A DNA stretch of 64,000 nt from Akebia trifoliata (Eukaryota > Streptophyta > Magnoliopsida > Ranunculales > Lardizabalaceae), in contig CM030709.1 in NCBI GenBank assembly GCA_017979445.1, positions 434,001-498,000 on the forward strand, read 5' to 3'. Positions 22,243 to 33,550 of the stretch are shown piece by piece. Positions within the stretch are counted from its first letter, which is position 1. Every line of letters starts with the position of its first letter. Position numbers and translations under genes: made by a program. The notes below the pieces were generated by a model. It was not told the origin of the DNA. It made no database searches and saw nothing but the letters and a program-made list of their open reading frames with translations.

Positions 22243-25200
22243 ATGTGGAGAGGTTCCATGGCCCTATCTCGCTTTCCTTCGCCTTCCCCTCTTCGATTTC
22301 AAGCTCTCCTTCACCCTCACAGTCAGAGAATGTCCATTGTCGCTCAACGCGTTTCTCCGAAAGGGCTTGAAACTCGTTTACTTTCGCTCGATCGTAGAAG
22401 TTCCAAGCACCGATTCGTTGTTTCATGCGCGGCTTCACACGAAGATTCAGTGAGCCCGATTCTAGATTTTTTTCTTAATTTCTCATTTTCTATGATTTTT
22501 TTTCTTGCATCCTTACTGTTTCAACAAATTTGAGCCAAATCTCGATTATTGGTTGTATTGAATATCATTATAATGTCAAATACAGAAAATTAGCGATCTT
22601 GTAAGCTAATATAGGCTCCAATTTTTAGAATTCAGAAGCTCTTTCGAAGCAGAAGAGGATGACTAATGACTTGCTGTATTAAGGTGTATTGAGAAACTTC
22701 TGCGATAGTTCACGAAGATGTTTTGGCTGAATGTGGGTATTGGTTGATTTGTGAGGGTAAAGAATTGATGGTGAGTATTAGGGTTTTTAAGGAAGGTTGC
22801 ATTTAAGTTAGAAAATGAAAATTAGGGGAAAGGAGAATAATGTAGTTTTAGATGGAATTACATGGTACTTTGTAGTAATGGTGGTGCCTCCGCCATTTGG
22901 AGAGCCCGACAGCATTTATTCCTGAAATTAAATGAGATTTCTCACATTTAATTGATGGCAAACTTTTTTATAAAATATAGAAGGGTTTGATGTGCAGAAA
23001 ATTATTCTTTTTTCTCCATTTGATGATGGTGTTGGTGTTGGTTTGTTCTAATAGTTAATATGTGTTTGCTGGAGACATTCCCTTTAGAACTAGGATGCTT
23101 AGGGTATTGAGTGGGAGGTTGGTTTTAGACACTATTGAGGGCAAATGTAAATTTTGTATCTAATTTCAGCCACAAAGAGAGTGGGGTTTCATTTGCTAGG
23201 CATTAGGAGGTTAATTAAGGATCTGAGATTTGGTTACAGGAAAATCTTACAAGATACATGAGATTTACAGCAGGTTGTGTGAATTCTTAATTTAAACTTT
23301 GGATTGTATTTCTTCAAGATTCATTTTTCGTATTTGACATGTATTCCAAGGATATATAATCCAGCAGATTTGACTTAAGGTCTACGACCCCTGTTGTGGA
23401 CCTTGGGTGTACTTGACACACTTTGGTTTAGTAGTAGTAGTTTCTTTTCATTTGGAATGTAAGGTTCTATTACATTGACATCTTATTGTTTCAACTTGAG
23501 GGCCAGTTAGGGTTCCACTTCCCTTAATGTTGGAACTGCTTTATTTGGTGAAAGAGGATGTTTATCTTTCGCTTAGACATAAGTTGTGTTCAATCCTTTT
23601 TTTTTTTTATGTGTGTGTGTGTGGAGGGGGGGTCTTAATTCCAAGCTCTAGTAATTTACTTGATCCTTGTTTGGAGTCTTTATATCTCTCCATTTTTTAT
23701 CTTTGTTTATTAAACAGCATCCAGAGATTGAAGTGGAAAAGAGAAAGAGTGAGATTGAAGCAGGAAGCGAGGAATCACAAGAAGCATGGAAGGAAATTCT
23801 GGAATCATTCAAGGAACAAGCCATAAAGATGCAGGGCATGTCACAAGAAGCATATGAGTTGTACTCTGAAAAATCAATGGTTATTCTGAAGGAAATTTCA
23901 GAGCAGTTGAAAATTCAAGCAGATAAAGCAAGACATGATTTGAGTATAATAGCAAAAGAAATCAGTGAAGAGGGTAAGGTGTATCTCTCCACAGCAGCAG
24001 TTAATTCCCCTGAGGAGGTGAAGGATATTGTGGAAACTTTTGCCACCTCAACGGATGATTTGAAAAAAGTATCTGAAGTTCGAGACTTTTACCTTGGGGT
24101 CCCATATGGTATGTACCATTTATATCAAATGCGGATTTATATTTGATGTAATTCTCTAGTTTTTTCTTTTCTTTTTATTTAATAACCTTTTGCTGTGACT
24201 CAGTGAGGTGACATGTGTTAGTGCTAAATTCTTTTGTTTTGACTTCAATCTTTGTCTTAGAACGTTATATTCTCTGCAGGTGCATTTCTTTCTCTTGGGG
24301 GCTTTCTTTCCTTCATGGCAACTGGAAGCATTCCTGCCATTAGGTTTGGTGTTATCTTAGGTGGTACTCTTTTGGCCTTGAGTATATCAAGTCTTAGATC
24401 ATGGAAAAAAGGAGAATCATCTGATCTGGCTTTGAAAGGGCAAGCAGGTCAGTATGCCCAATATCAGGCCTATGATTAACTGGTATTGTAGCAAATGATT
24501 GAAGTTCATCTTATTCTACATATGTGATTTATTAGTGTCGATGCATATTTCGATTCATACTTATGTTACAAAAAAGAAGCTTCTTGAGAACCATGTAGAT
24601 TGACCTCTTGGTACCAATCTTTATCAAGTTAATCTAAGACAATGCAATTAGTTAGGTTTTTTTTTATAAAAAAAAAAAAAAAAATCCCTGATCAGTAGAA
24701 CAGATATCCCAATAAAAGGAAGAACTAACGGATACAATAAAAGAAAAAAGGCCTACTAGTGGAAGAGGGTCTTAGGGGAACCCGACAAAAAAAAATGATG
24801 CTAGCTCTAGAGCCTATAATCCAATCTAGAGATGAAGTCCTCAAACTGATATTCCTTAAACTTCAGAAGGATCATAGGCCATAAATATGAAAGATATTAA
24901 ATCTTCATTTGCGATGGACTCGAAGCTCTCCTTATTTTGAAACGCTTGTTTGTTCTTTTCCTTCCAAATGGCCTGACACTCTCCAAAAGAAAGGAGCTTC
25001 CTAAGAAAATTTTTCTTTCTTGGAAAATTCCTCAGCATGCCAAATCTTAAAAGCAGGCAAAAACCAATGAGACATTGTCGAAGACATCCCTAATATGGGC
25101 AAAAACTCCATCCAGATGATTCAAGCATGGGGCAATGACTAAGCAAAATTTTCATTCTCTCTTCCAGAGCCTTGCATATCACACATCTATTTGGCTTCGA

Positions 25201-26721
25201 AAACCTCTACTCTAAAGATTGTTAATAGTGAGGATCTTTTCTCACATTGCTGTCCAGATGAGAAAAAGGAGACCTTAGAGGGACAGGATTTCCATATCTT
25301 GGTAGCTGGAAAGAGATGAAGTTTCTATGAGACTATTCTTTAGTGTTTATCATCAAGCAGAAAATTGTTCTTTAGTTTGCCTTCAAATTCATCAAAAATT
25401 AAGTAACTGTTCATTCGTGCCTGAAGGGCATTGTGGAGATGTGTAGTGAGGAACTGTCTGCTTATCTCTAAAAGTTTGACCATGTTTTTAAGGTTAAGCA
25501 AAGCCTCCTTAATTGACATCCATACATAGGCACTGCTATTGATTTTTTTTATTTTACTTTTTGTTTATGTGCTTAATTTTTTCATTCATTATGTTGATCT
25601 CATTTTGTTGCTGTTTTTCTGCTGAGAACATTTGTATAAGTTCCCGTCGATTTTGTATGCATTGGGATAATTGTATAACTTAGCTTATGATTTACCATAT
25701 AGCAATTGGAGGATAGAGGAGAACAATCTATCATCATAGCTGTGAAAATCGGGTATTATGAAGAGTTATTCATGTGCACAGTATATGAATAACTATGACT
25801 TTAAAACTGGGACAATAGTACTAATTTTAGGAGACATCACACTATATATTGACACCTGATGGTTTGGTTAGTATGTACCTCCTTTTGCAATTGCTATAAA
25901 TAACTAAATTTACATTGATATATAAAGGGAGGATACCTTCATGACAATTATTTTATAGGTCATTCTGGTCTCATCCTTACTGCCAAAAACAGGTCCTTAC
26001 ACTTTCAAAGAATCACTTATATAATCTCAATGGTCCTGTCATTGATTTACATATCTAAGCTTCAGTTTTGATTCTTGATTGGGAACAGTAGTTGGAACTT
26101 GAAAGTATGGTTAAAATATCTTATTTTGTCATTGAATCATCTATTCCTTATATTTCAACTTGGTGACTCAGTCATTTTCTCACTGGAGTTTTGATACTGC
26201 AGCAATTGCTGTTATTCTTTTTGTGAGGGTGCTACGTTTATTTTATCAGGTAAAAGATTCTTCATCATGCAAGTATAAGTTTAGTAAATTCATAATGTTC
26301 GATGTTTGTTGGAATGCTATGTAAGAGAATGTGATGCATCATATTATGATGCATGAGATACATTGTATCATTATCAATGTATCTCATCACAAGGAAGGTA
26401 GTGATGGAAAATAATTAATGTAGCAATATCAATTAGGATATTCTACATTAGGAATATTAATAAAGTTGAATATTTATATATTATCTTGGTTGATGTAATC
26501 TCTATAAATACCCCATTAGGGCTCATGTAATATTCATCCAAGAATTCTCAATAAAATTCAGATTTTTTACATGCTATAGCTTCTGTCAACCTTCACGATT
26601 AATGTTACAGTTTCTGATACTTTTTCTTGTTCTTGCAGAGGCCATCATTTCCAAGTTCTTTTATGACCTTGATCAGGTATCCATGATTCTGGATATCTTA
26701 GTTTTTATTTGTGCTTATTTA

Positions 26722-26760
<39 letters not shown>

Positions 26761-28171
26761 AATGCTGTTTTCTATTATTTCTATATAATGAATCTCTCAA
26801 CTCTCAATGCAATGGAGAAGCTTTTGGTTCTTCTTAGAGAAGAAAAATTAAATCATCTATATGGGCAAAACATTGATGCCTTTATTGTGACTCTACAGTG
26901 TTCATCGTTTACTCAAAATATCCTTTAATTTGTGCTGGATGACACTTGGTTGGGAGGTTTTGGTTGTACTTTTCTGTTGCCGTTCTCTTCTCTGTCCCCC
27001 AACTCCTTTGGTCCACTCGACCCATAACTACAACCATTACAGCTTTCTGTCATCACCTCTATTGTTGACCCTCTTCGCAACACCCAAACCACCCTTTATT
27101 TTCTTTTTTATCTCCATTGATTCTCCTTCACAACCACCAAGTCCAGCTTGCCCACCAAAAAAATCACCCCCCCCCCCCCCCCGGCGGCCCTGCTGTCTAT
27201 CTTGTCATCAAGGATTTCGGCACCGAGATCACTGTCTTGAGCCGTGTTGCATTTGCACCGGTGCCGCCATCACCATGTTCCACATTCTTTATCATCAATA
27301 TATTGCTCTCTCCCCATCGTTTTTTTTTTGTAGTTGAATGTATGCCTAACTCAAAAACAACTTGGGCTGAATTTCTACAGTGAATCGTTAGTTTTCAGTT
27401 GGTCCGTGAAAATCTTTCTGCAGTACTTTCAGTTCTTTATGCCAAGCATGGAAGATGTGCCATTTGAAGTTTATTGGTTGCTTGAATGAATTGTATGGGT
27501 CATATGCAAAGCTGATGCACCTAGAAAATGACCCGAGGAAAGTTCTATCTTGGAGGAAATTTCTTGAGCACCTATTATGGAAGGAGACTCGTCTTTTATA
27601 ATGAGGCGATTAAGTTTATGCTTGGCTCACCTCACGTATCCTGTTGGAGTGATTCTTGCGTGATTTATTCCCTCAAATCACCTTACAAGTTTCCATTTTC
27701 TTTATCAAGTCAGTTCTTGAAAGTTGTCGATAAAGATGCAGGTCCTGCTGGGATCCTTGTTTCTTCCTATAATCTATCGTTATTATGATTCCATTGAAGC
27801 CTTAGTATATTCAATTAGTGAGTTATTAATATTACTTAATTTATATTTTATTAAATATGAGTACATATTTCAAGTTGCTATAAATTATTTCTTGTATATG
27901 ATTCATAGATGCTTTTGCCTGTTGAAAGTTATTTTTGGCAGTATCTGGTTCTATTCCATGTATGCAGATTTTAGTTTGTATAGAACTTTAGTGTCCTTTA
28001 GCCTCTCTTCTTGAGTGATCTCTATCATCCGACTTTGCTTTAAAGAAAAAAATCTGACCCAAACGGCTAAATCTGTGCAGTGGTGCGATGGTCGTGTTCT
28101 ATCTATATAGGATGACGTTGGATGGCAATCTCAAGAAAGGCACAAACACTAAACCTAGACCAGAAAATTAG
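22243..28171 (+). CDS. FAX3-like plastid fatty-acid export protein (Tmemb_14)
   Basis: Six exons join in frame: 22243-22449, 23718-24108, 24280-24447, 26203-26249, 26639-26676 and 28081-28171 (TAG), giving 313 aa. Exon 1 encodes a Ser/Arg-rich plastid transit peptide ending VVSCAASHEDS. Exon 2 encodes a charged helical region (about 70-195) with HPEIEVEKRK and KDIVETFATSTDDLKK. Exons 3-6 encode the Tmemb_14 core: LGVPYGAFLSLGGFLSFM, FGVILGGTLLALSISSLRSW, AIAVILFVRVLRLFYQ and GAMVVFYLYRM. This matches Arabidopsis FAX3 (At2g38550), an envelope protein linked to fatty-acid export for lipid assembly. A second Met at 22258 could be the start (308 aa). Splice phases all agree. The gene is complete. 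An AATAAA lies at about 28474. Confidence 0.9.
24670..25330 (-). mobile_element. LINE 3' fragment inside FAX3 intron 3, antisense
   Basis: Minus-strand reading gives NRCVICKALEERMKILLSHC, a zf-RVT zinc-ribbon like that at the end of plant LINE reverse transcriptases. It is followed, across a stop, by LLSFGECQAIWKEKNKQAFQ, the downstream conserved block. An A/T tract marks the 3' end near 24660-24680. The upstream RT is missing, so this is a 5'-truncated dead copy. Confidence 0.6.
26307..26609 (+). repeat. Possible solo LTR / TRIM-like insert in FAX3 intron 4
   Basis: Starts TGTTGGAATG and ends ATGTTACA, with a TATA-like CTCTATAAATACC near 26505 and AATAAAATTC near 26550, as in a small LTR. 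An inner palindrome (GATACATTGTATC, ATCAATGTATCTC) adds foldback character. No convincing target duplication. Confidence 0.35.
26677..28080 (+). other. FAX3 intron 5 with extreme C-run and unusual C-rich segment
   Basis: An A-flanked run of 29 C followed by 12 A lies at 26722-26762. A C-rich stretch at 26990-27280, with another long C-run near 27168, has open frames reading Pro-rich peptides. These frames have no recognisable domain and lie inside a well-supported intron, so I treat them as non-coding. Confidence 0.5.
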
Positions 28172-29370
28172 TGCACTGCAAGGTTAGTATCTCCTCTTAT
28201 TCTGTTTTTTTCTGCACAAAGAAGCTTTTTTGAGTTTTAAAATTATGCTTTTAAACATTTTTTATGTTTATTATTATTATTACAGAATCTCCATTCTGTT
28301 TATATGTATCAGGTTGAAGCAAGGTGTACCAACCGGACTTTGATGGCTTTGAGTGAATTTGGAAGTAATTAATGCTACAAGGGAGGGAGGGTTGAGGTGA
28401 GAGATGAATCAGGCCTTGTGTTTATATATGTTTTACTGGAACTGTGGTTGAACCAAGGAAAGGAACTCAGAAAATAAAGCAAAGAAGAATTGTATTACAC
28501 AGATATAATGAAAACATTAACATCATTAGTTGGCCCCAGTTTTGATGGGATGTAGACTAGGAATTGGTTATTGTTTTTCCAGATAAGCTTTTATCTCCGA
28601 ACTTTTTGTTGGAAGTTCAGTGCTCGGGGTATGAAATGTCTGGAAAAATCAATTTCCGAGGGAGTCCTTGCACCCAACCCTACCATTCCTCCAACTTCAA
28701 GAGTCGTTGATACACTGTGAGGTTGATTATAAACAACAAAAACAATCTCCACCACCCAAAAAAAAAAATAGTCGTGTCCTCGTTGGTGGCCTAAAATTGT
28801 ACAATGTAAACCCGTGTACAATAAAGATAGATTTGCTTGGCTATCGCTACAAACTAGATTTATACATATGAAAATTGCTGGAACATGGGCCTTGATGCAA
28901 GAGAGCTGATTCCAAATTGGTAGTATATTCGTTCATTAATGAGCTAGAGGGCCAAAATAGTGTACCACATCGTTGACTTTTAGGAGACCCACGACAACAG
29001 GTGTAAATGAAGATATTTTATTTATTTATTTATTTATTATTAATAGAAATGTGTACTGATCGACATTGCCTTGGCACATGGGAACTTCTATTGATCACAT
29101 CTTTTTGGCATGGGGCGTTGAGTTTTTATAACATAGAATTTGGTTTTGGAAAGTCCTTTGATTGTACAGTCAAATTATCTCAATATTTTCCAGGCAAAAA
29201 AGTGGCTCAATTATTTAAATGCCCACTGATTAAAATTTTTTTTTATTTTTTCCCGATAGAACTATTCTATACAAATCCTATGAATGTTCATGTTATCATA
29301 ATCAACCATGATATTAAATTTTAACATCTTCAATCAAATGTCAAAATATCGCCACGTTACTTATAGCTGC
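28172..29370. other. FAX3 3' UTR and intergenic sequence
   Basis: To about 28500 this is likely 3' UTR. Beyond that I see AT-rich sequence with (TTTA)n near 29015-29040 and no supported gene. Confidence 0.5.
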
Positions 29371-29398
29371 TGACGTGGTATGTGCACATGCCACGTCA
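29371..29398. promoter_or_regulatory. 28-bp bZIP-type palindrome (TGACGTGG...CCACGTCA)
   Basis: TGACGTGG at 29371-29378 and CCACGTCA at 29391-29398 face each other around ATGTGCACAT. Only one base pair of the 28-bp dyad mismatches. TGACGTGG is a C/G-box hybrid recognised by plant bZIP factors. A TATAAAT follows at 29440-29446 and a short ORF at 29521, the arrangement of a compact promoter. Confidence 0.5.
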
Positions 29399-29439
29399 AA
29401 CGAGTGCTTTTGTAGTCTGTTTATCACGACTCAACTCAA

Positions 29440-29446
29440 TATAAAT
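29440..29446 (+). promoter_or_regulatory. TATA box candidate
   Basis: TATAAAT lies about 45 bp past the bZIP palindrome and 75 bp before the small ORF start. A purine-rich (AG)n leader follows. Confidence 0.4.
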
Positions 29447-29520
29447 TACGACACGGTCCCCACTTGTGACTTGTGAGGAAGAAGAAGCAGAGAGAGAGAG
29501 AGAGACGGTTCATAAGTAAA

Positions 29521-29634
29521 ATGTCCATCAAGTCATGTTGCCTGCCTGTGGATGCATCCGTCGAGAAAATCTCCCGTGACAGTACGAACACCCACATTGA
29601 CTTTCTCGAAGATGAGGGAGGGGTTATCAAGTAA
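29521..29634 (+). CDS. Putative small protein, 37 aa, unknown
   Basis: ATG at 29521 to TAA at 29632-29634. The product begins MSIKSCCLPV and ends FLEDEGGVIK: a Cys pair near the N-terminus, an acidic C-terminal patch, and no signal peptide or membrane helix. I recognise no family. It is supported only by context: a bZIP-type palindrome, a TATA-like box and a GA-rich leader in order upstream. Chance ORFs of this length are common, so this is a candidate only. It could also be a remnant exon of a lost gene. Confidence 0.3.
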   Translation: MSIKSCCLPVDASVEKISRDSTNTHIDFLEDEGGVIK

Positions 29635-30646
29635 ACAACCAAACGCAGCGCGTGAGTCTTGTCGTTTTACTGTCTTTTTAAATTTTTTTTTTTTTTTTTA
29701 AGGTTTACTGAACTACTGGACTGCACATGACATGACATTTCTATTATTAAATCGATCCACTAGTGAGGAGGTAGAAATATGAAGAAATAGAATTCCTTAT
29801 TGAGTCCGACTAACCTTACTAACATAGTGAGGGATAAGAAGCCCTTAACCAAGACCTCAAGATTCGTAACACATCTCAAGTTTTTTTTTTTACGGTGGAT
29901 GAGTCTTACTAACGCCTTTTTCCTCACTATCTTAGTAAAAAAAGGATTTCTCTTCCAATTTTGTAAGTGGCAAGTCTAAACCCTAACGTCACGGATATGT
30001 GAGCGCTTTCCGTTTTCCGTTCTATTTCAACTTTTAATAATATATATAACTCCGTTATCTGGACGCACATTCCTATGTTCCTATGTACAGCATAACGACA
30101 TTGACTTTGTGAATTTCGAGTATTATTTTTATTTTTATTTTTAAATAAATTACATATTTACTTGTTCAAGACAGTCTCTGGCTGATGCTTGTTAAAAGTG
30201 AAGTACATTGCAGTGTGGCCCATGCCTTTTTCTATTGTTTGCCATATCAAATAGAGATTTTATACTGTCACATGTACCCTGGATTATTAAACCTCTACTA
30301 TTAAATTTAAATACATTTCAAAATAGTAAGGGAATGATATAAGAATATTTACTTTCAAATTTTCATTGTAACACTCCCCCAACTTCAGAGAGAGAGAGGT
30401 ACTCACTCCTTGAGCAAAATAATACTCAAAGAAGTAAACATGAACATTAGGTGAAAAAATTACTCATTTTGCTACTCTTCCTCTAAGTTGTTGCCCAAGG
30501 AGTACGAGTGAGAAAAAAAAAAGGAAAAAGAAAGAGGAGCCAACATAAGGGCACAAGCATAAAAGCTTTACTATGCACCGAAGTGACATCATTATGCAAA
30601 TTTCGAACAAAAAGATTTATTGCAATCCTGAACTAGAGTGTTAAGT
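29635..30646. other. Intergenic, no gene seen
   Basis: AT-rich with poly-T runs (29680, 29885) and a purine tract (30505-30540). The segment 29750-29950 carries fragments like those in the foldback repeats (GACCTCAAGATT) but no clear structure. Confidence 0.45.
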
Positions 30647-30853
30647 TGTAAGAATCATGATAATCTGACTATCCCACGTGGCACACTCAATCGACTCTCC
30701 TGACATAATAAGTTTGGAGATCGTAAATTTGTTGTATCCCAAGAGAACTGTGTATCTTAAGCCATACATATCTTCGGTTCTCAAACTTGTCATGTTAGGA
30801 GAGTCGATTGAGTGTGCCACATGAGTAGTAAGATCATCACGACTCAAGTTGTA
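30647..30853. repeat. Foldback repeat with ~75-bp arms
   Basis: CACACTCAATCGACTCTCCT in the left arm is matched exactly in inverse by the right arm (AGGAGAGTCGATTGAGTGTG). Pairing extends to the ends: AATCATGATAATC with GATCATCACGACTC. The loop holds a TGTATCCCAAGAGAACTGTG-like segment common to the family. Non-coding. Confidence 0.75.
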
Positions 30854-32369
30854 ATGAGACAACTAGGGAAATGAACCTTTTAAGATCAAAATAGTCTCTA
30901 AAACATTGCTCTTTAAGCATTTAAGTAAGTGGTGTTTACTTGCCAGTTCACGGGTTTTATACTTTTACCCTCTTATATTCATAATTCTCTCCCTCTCCAA
31001 TTGATTAGTCTTTTGGAGCAGTTGGTTGGTTAGCATGGTATTAAAGCACTAGATTCGTATCGGTTACAGGTTTTATATTTTTTTACCTTTATGGATAAGG
31101 GTGAGTGTTGATTGTATATCTTCCTCCACTCTTGGGTGTATCATAGTTCAGTTAAGTCGCATGATCCTCTTATATTTATAGTTCTCCTCCTCTCCAACAA
31201 ATCGATCTTTTGGAGCAGTTGGTTAGTTAACACCACATAATTAAACAAAAACATAGATTTTTCTCTATTCTCTCGAGTAATTTTGTTTTCTTTTCAATCA
31301 TAGGTTTTTTTGGGCAAATAAATGTTAACGCAAATTATTAGGTTATCTGTACCATGGGTCGACATACCAAAACTCTACTTCCATTTACTTTATTTACAGA
31401 TACAAAATATCTTAAAGATAGTGACTAAACATACACCTCAACTTCCTCCAAATATTTTTATAATGGTATTGTTTTGATTGTTTGGTAACAATTGCATATT
31501 CAAGAATAATTTGGACTTCTGCCCATGTGCGCACTAGGATTTTTAAAAGACCTAGAGAAGAAAAAGAAGAGAGGAAGAAAAAAAAAAGAAAAAGAAAAAA
31601 GAGAAGACCATGGGAAAGTCATAGAGGAGGATAGGATACAGAGACTACCATTGTTTATTTATTTGTTTTTGAGAAGTTAGGAGACAGATCACAGCAACCA
31701 TCAATGTCTGTCTCTTCCTCTTTGGATGCTTGTCTAAAGCTATTTGCAGGATCCACTCGAAGAACCTTCAAATATACCCCAACGGCGCCATCTCATTACT
31801 AAAATGGACATCTAAATTAAGTCACTATAGCTAGCCGTGGGTCAGGAGTCAGATGAAAATTATTATTCTCTACAAGAGAAAAGTTTCGATACAACTTTTT
31901 CACATGGTGCCATTGAGAAAGACAAAAAAATTCAGAGCCCAAGGCCCTTTTTCAATCGAATCATGAACAAAATAATTTGATACATATACACCTAAACATC
32001 TCATTAATGAAAAATAACACGTAATGACGCACAAAAAATATTAAAGGTTTGCTACAAGCCTTTGATGGAAAATATTATTCAAGAACCCATCGAGGGTTGG
32101 TTAAGATGGTAATGTTGGAATTGGGTATGCTCCTTAGGTCTTGACTTCGAGCTTTTATATGTCCCTTCACGGCAATGTGATTACTTAAATAATGTCATGT
32201 AACAAGATGTTGGATGGGATGTGATATTCAGGGATTAATTTTGATGGATAAGATTATTTCATGAGTTGAGTAAAGTCTAATGAATTATGGTTAACCCACT
32301 ACACTTAGAAATATCCTATTTAAAAAAAAAAAAAATTGTTCAAATCTTAAGTTAGAAATTAATTAAAAA
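30854..32369. other. Intergenic with LTR-like direct repeats
   Basis: Besides the repeats at 30960-31240 described separately, I see purine-rich tracts (31555-31620) and unassigned sequence. No gene. Confidence 0.45.
30960..31240 (+). repeat. Two direct repeats resembling an LTR end with primer-binding site
   Basis: A roughly 80-bp segment (CCTCTTATATTCATA...CTTTTGGAGCAGTTGGTT) occurs at about 30970-31045 and again at about 31163-31235. After the first copy comes TGGTATTAAAGC, close to the TGGTATCAGAGC primer-binding site that follows many plant LTRs. I see no pol nearby, so it is at most a remnant. Confidence 0.35.
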
Positions 32370-32600
32370 TCGTGATAATTTGACTACCTTACATGATAAA
32401 CTCAATCAAGTATCTTGACGTGATAAGTTCGGGAACCATAGATATGTGTTTTTCGGGACACACGACAATACTTTCCCATAAAAAATGTATCTCGAGAGAA
32501 TCATGTACTTCAAGGAGTGTAGATCTACGATTTTCAAACTTGTCACATCAGATAGTTGATAGAGTATGCCACATGGGATAGTTAGGTTATTACGACTCAT
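32370..32600. repeat. Foldback repeat, same family as 30647-30853
   Basis: The left end CGTGATAATTTGACTACCTT is an imperfect inverted match to the right end (ATAGTTAGGTTATTACGACT). The inner arms carry CTCAATCAAGTATCTTGACG and its inverted partner. The loop contains TATCTCGAGAGAATCATGTA. Confidence 0.65.
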
Positions 32601-32794
32601 TAACTAATCGTGAATCAGGTCGATTTTCTTAAGAATTTTCAAAAAATGATAGATTTGAATCGGGGTTGCTTTAAGGAAAAGTTGGTGAAACATTCAATTT
32701 TTATTACTTTTAGAATTTATAGTAATTGACCATTCATCGAGAGAAGAGGTTAAAATAAAAGGTGCAGATCTGTTGTTTGCAGTGATTGAGTGCA

Positions 32795-33110
32795 TTTAAG
32801 GCGCCCCAATATGAAGAGGAGAGGAGTAAAGGCCCTTCATTTAATGAAATTAAGAAAAGCAACTGCCCGTATGCTTCACACCACAGTGCACTGTCTCCCA
32901 CCTTCTTTATTACCCCCACCACACATTTATTACTTTTGCACCCTATTTATCCTCCCAACCTTTCTTTATTAAAGTTCTCTTTTCCTTTATTACTTTTTGT
33001 ACCCTCTTTATCCTTCCACTCTGTTCCCCATTCCACCATATACTTCCCTTTCATTTACTTAAAATGCCATTACACAGTTAATTTCCCACATTGCCCCCAC
33101 ATTGAAGCGG
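32795..33110 (+). repeat. Outer part of inverted-duplication arm 2 (pyrimidine-rich block)
   Basis: Counterpart, in opposite orientation, of 12440-12720: AAGGCCCTTCATTTAATGAA, then CTTTATTACCCCCACCAC and multiple CTTTATTA motifs. The ORF 32786-33124 across it is Pro/Leu/Phe-rich low complexity and not a gene. Confidence 0.55.
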
Positions 33111-33280
33111 GCTGCCCGCATTAAAGTTTGAAGGAATCCTTCTCATTATAAGACACGTAGAGTTTTGAATTTATTTCACACCCCTTAAATTTTTGCAAAA
33201 ATTTGAAACACCTCATTAAAAATGCCACGTGTAATCTAATGAAGAAGGTTCCTTCAAAAAATTTCACTACATAAGAGATG
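33110..33280 (+). repeat. Diverged dispersed repeat (partner at 20800-20965)
   Basis: Same landmarks as the partner: AATCCTTCTCATTATAAGAC, ATTTATTTCA, GCCACGTGTA and CCTTCAAAAAATTTC. It lies next to the pyrimidine-rich block of arm 2. Confidence 0.45.
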
Positions 33281-33355
33281 GGGGGAATAGATTAGATAAC
33301 GACCAACATGAAAATCAAAGATTTAATTAATAACTTATAAATGGTAGATCTGAAA

Positions 33356-33550
33356 AGAGTCATGATTTTCTGACACTCCCTAACTTAGCATGGGTTCTAA
33401 TCACAGATCTTCTTCCTTGAGATACACAACAACACATCCCTATAAATATGTGTAATTGTGTATCCCTAGGAAAAAAGATTTATGGTTCTAACCCATGCCA
33501 CATCGGGAGAGTATGTCAGAATTGGGGGTGTCAGAAAATCATTATTCATG
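33356..33550. repeat. Foldback repeat
   Basis: ATGATTTTCTGACACTCCC at the left pairs with GGGGGTGTCAGAAAATCATT at the right. GCATGGGTTCTAA pairs with TTCTAACCCATGCC. The loop has GAGATACACAACAACACATC and its partner GTGTAATTGTGTATCCC. Confidence 0.65.

Noticed and set aside
26930..27383. Pro-rich ORFs in FAX3 intron 5
   Set aside because: They arise from C-runs and C-rich sequence inside an intron whose flanking exons join in frame to give the expected FAX3 C-terminus.
31015..31075. tRNA-like A-box/B-box pattern (AGCAGTTGGTTGGTTAGCAT, GATTCGTATC)
   Set aside because: No cloverleaf can be drawn, and the repeated context fits an LTR end with a primer-binding site better than a tRNA or SINE head.
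32786..33124. 112-codon ORF in the pyrimidine-rich block
   Set aside because: Low-complexity Pro/Leu/Phe composition from a CT-rich repeat; the counterpart block at 12440-12720 has a different, unrelated frame.
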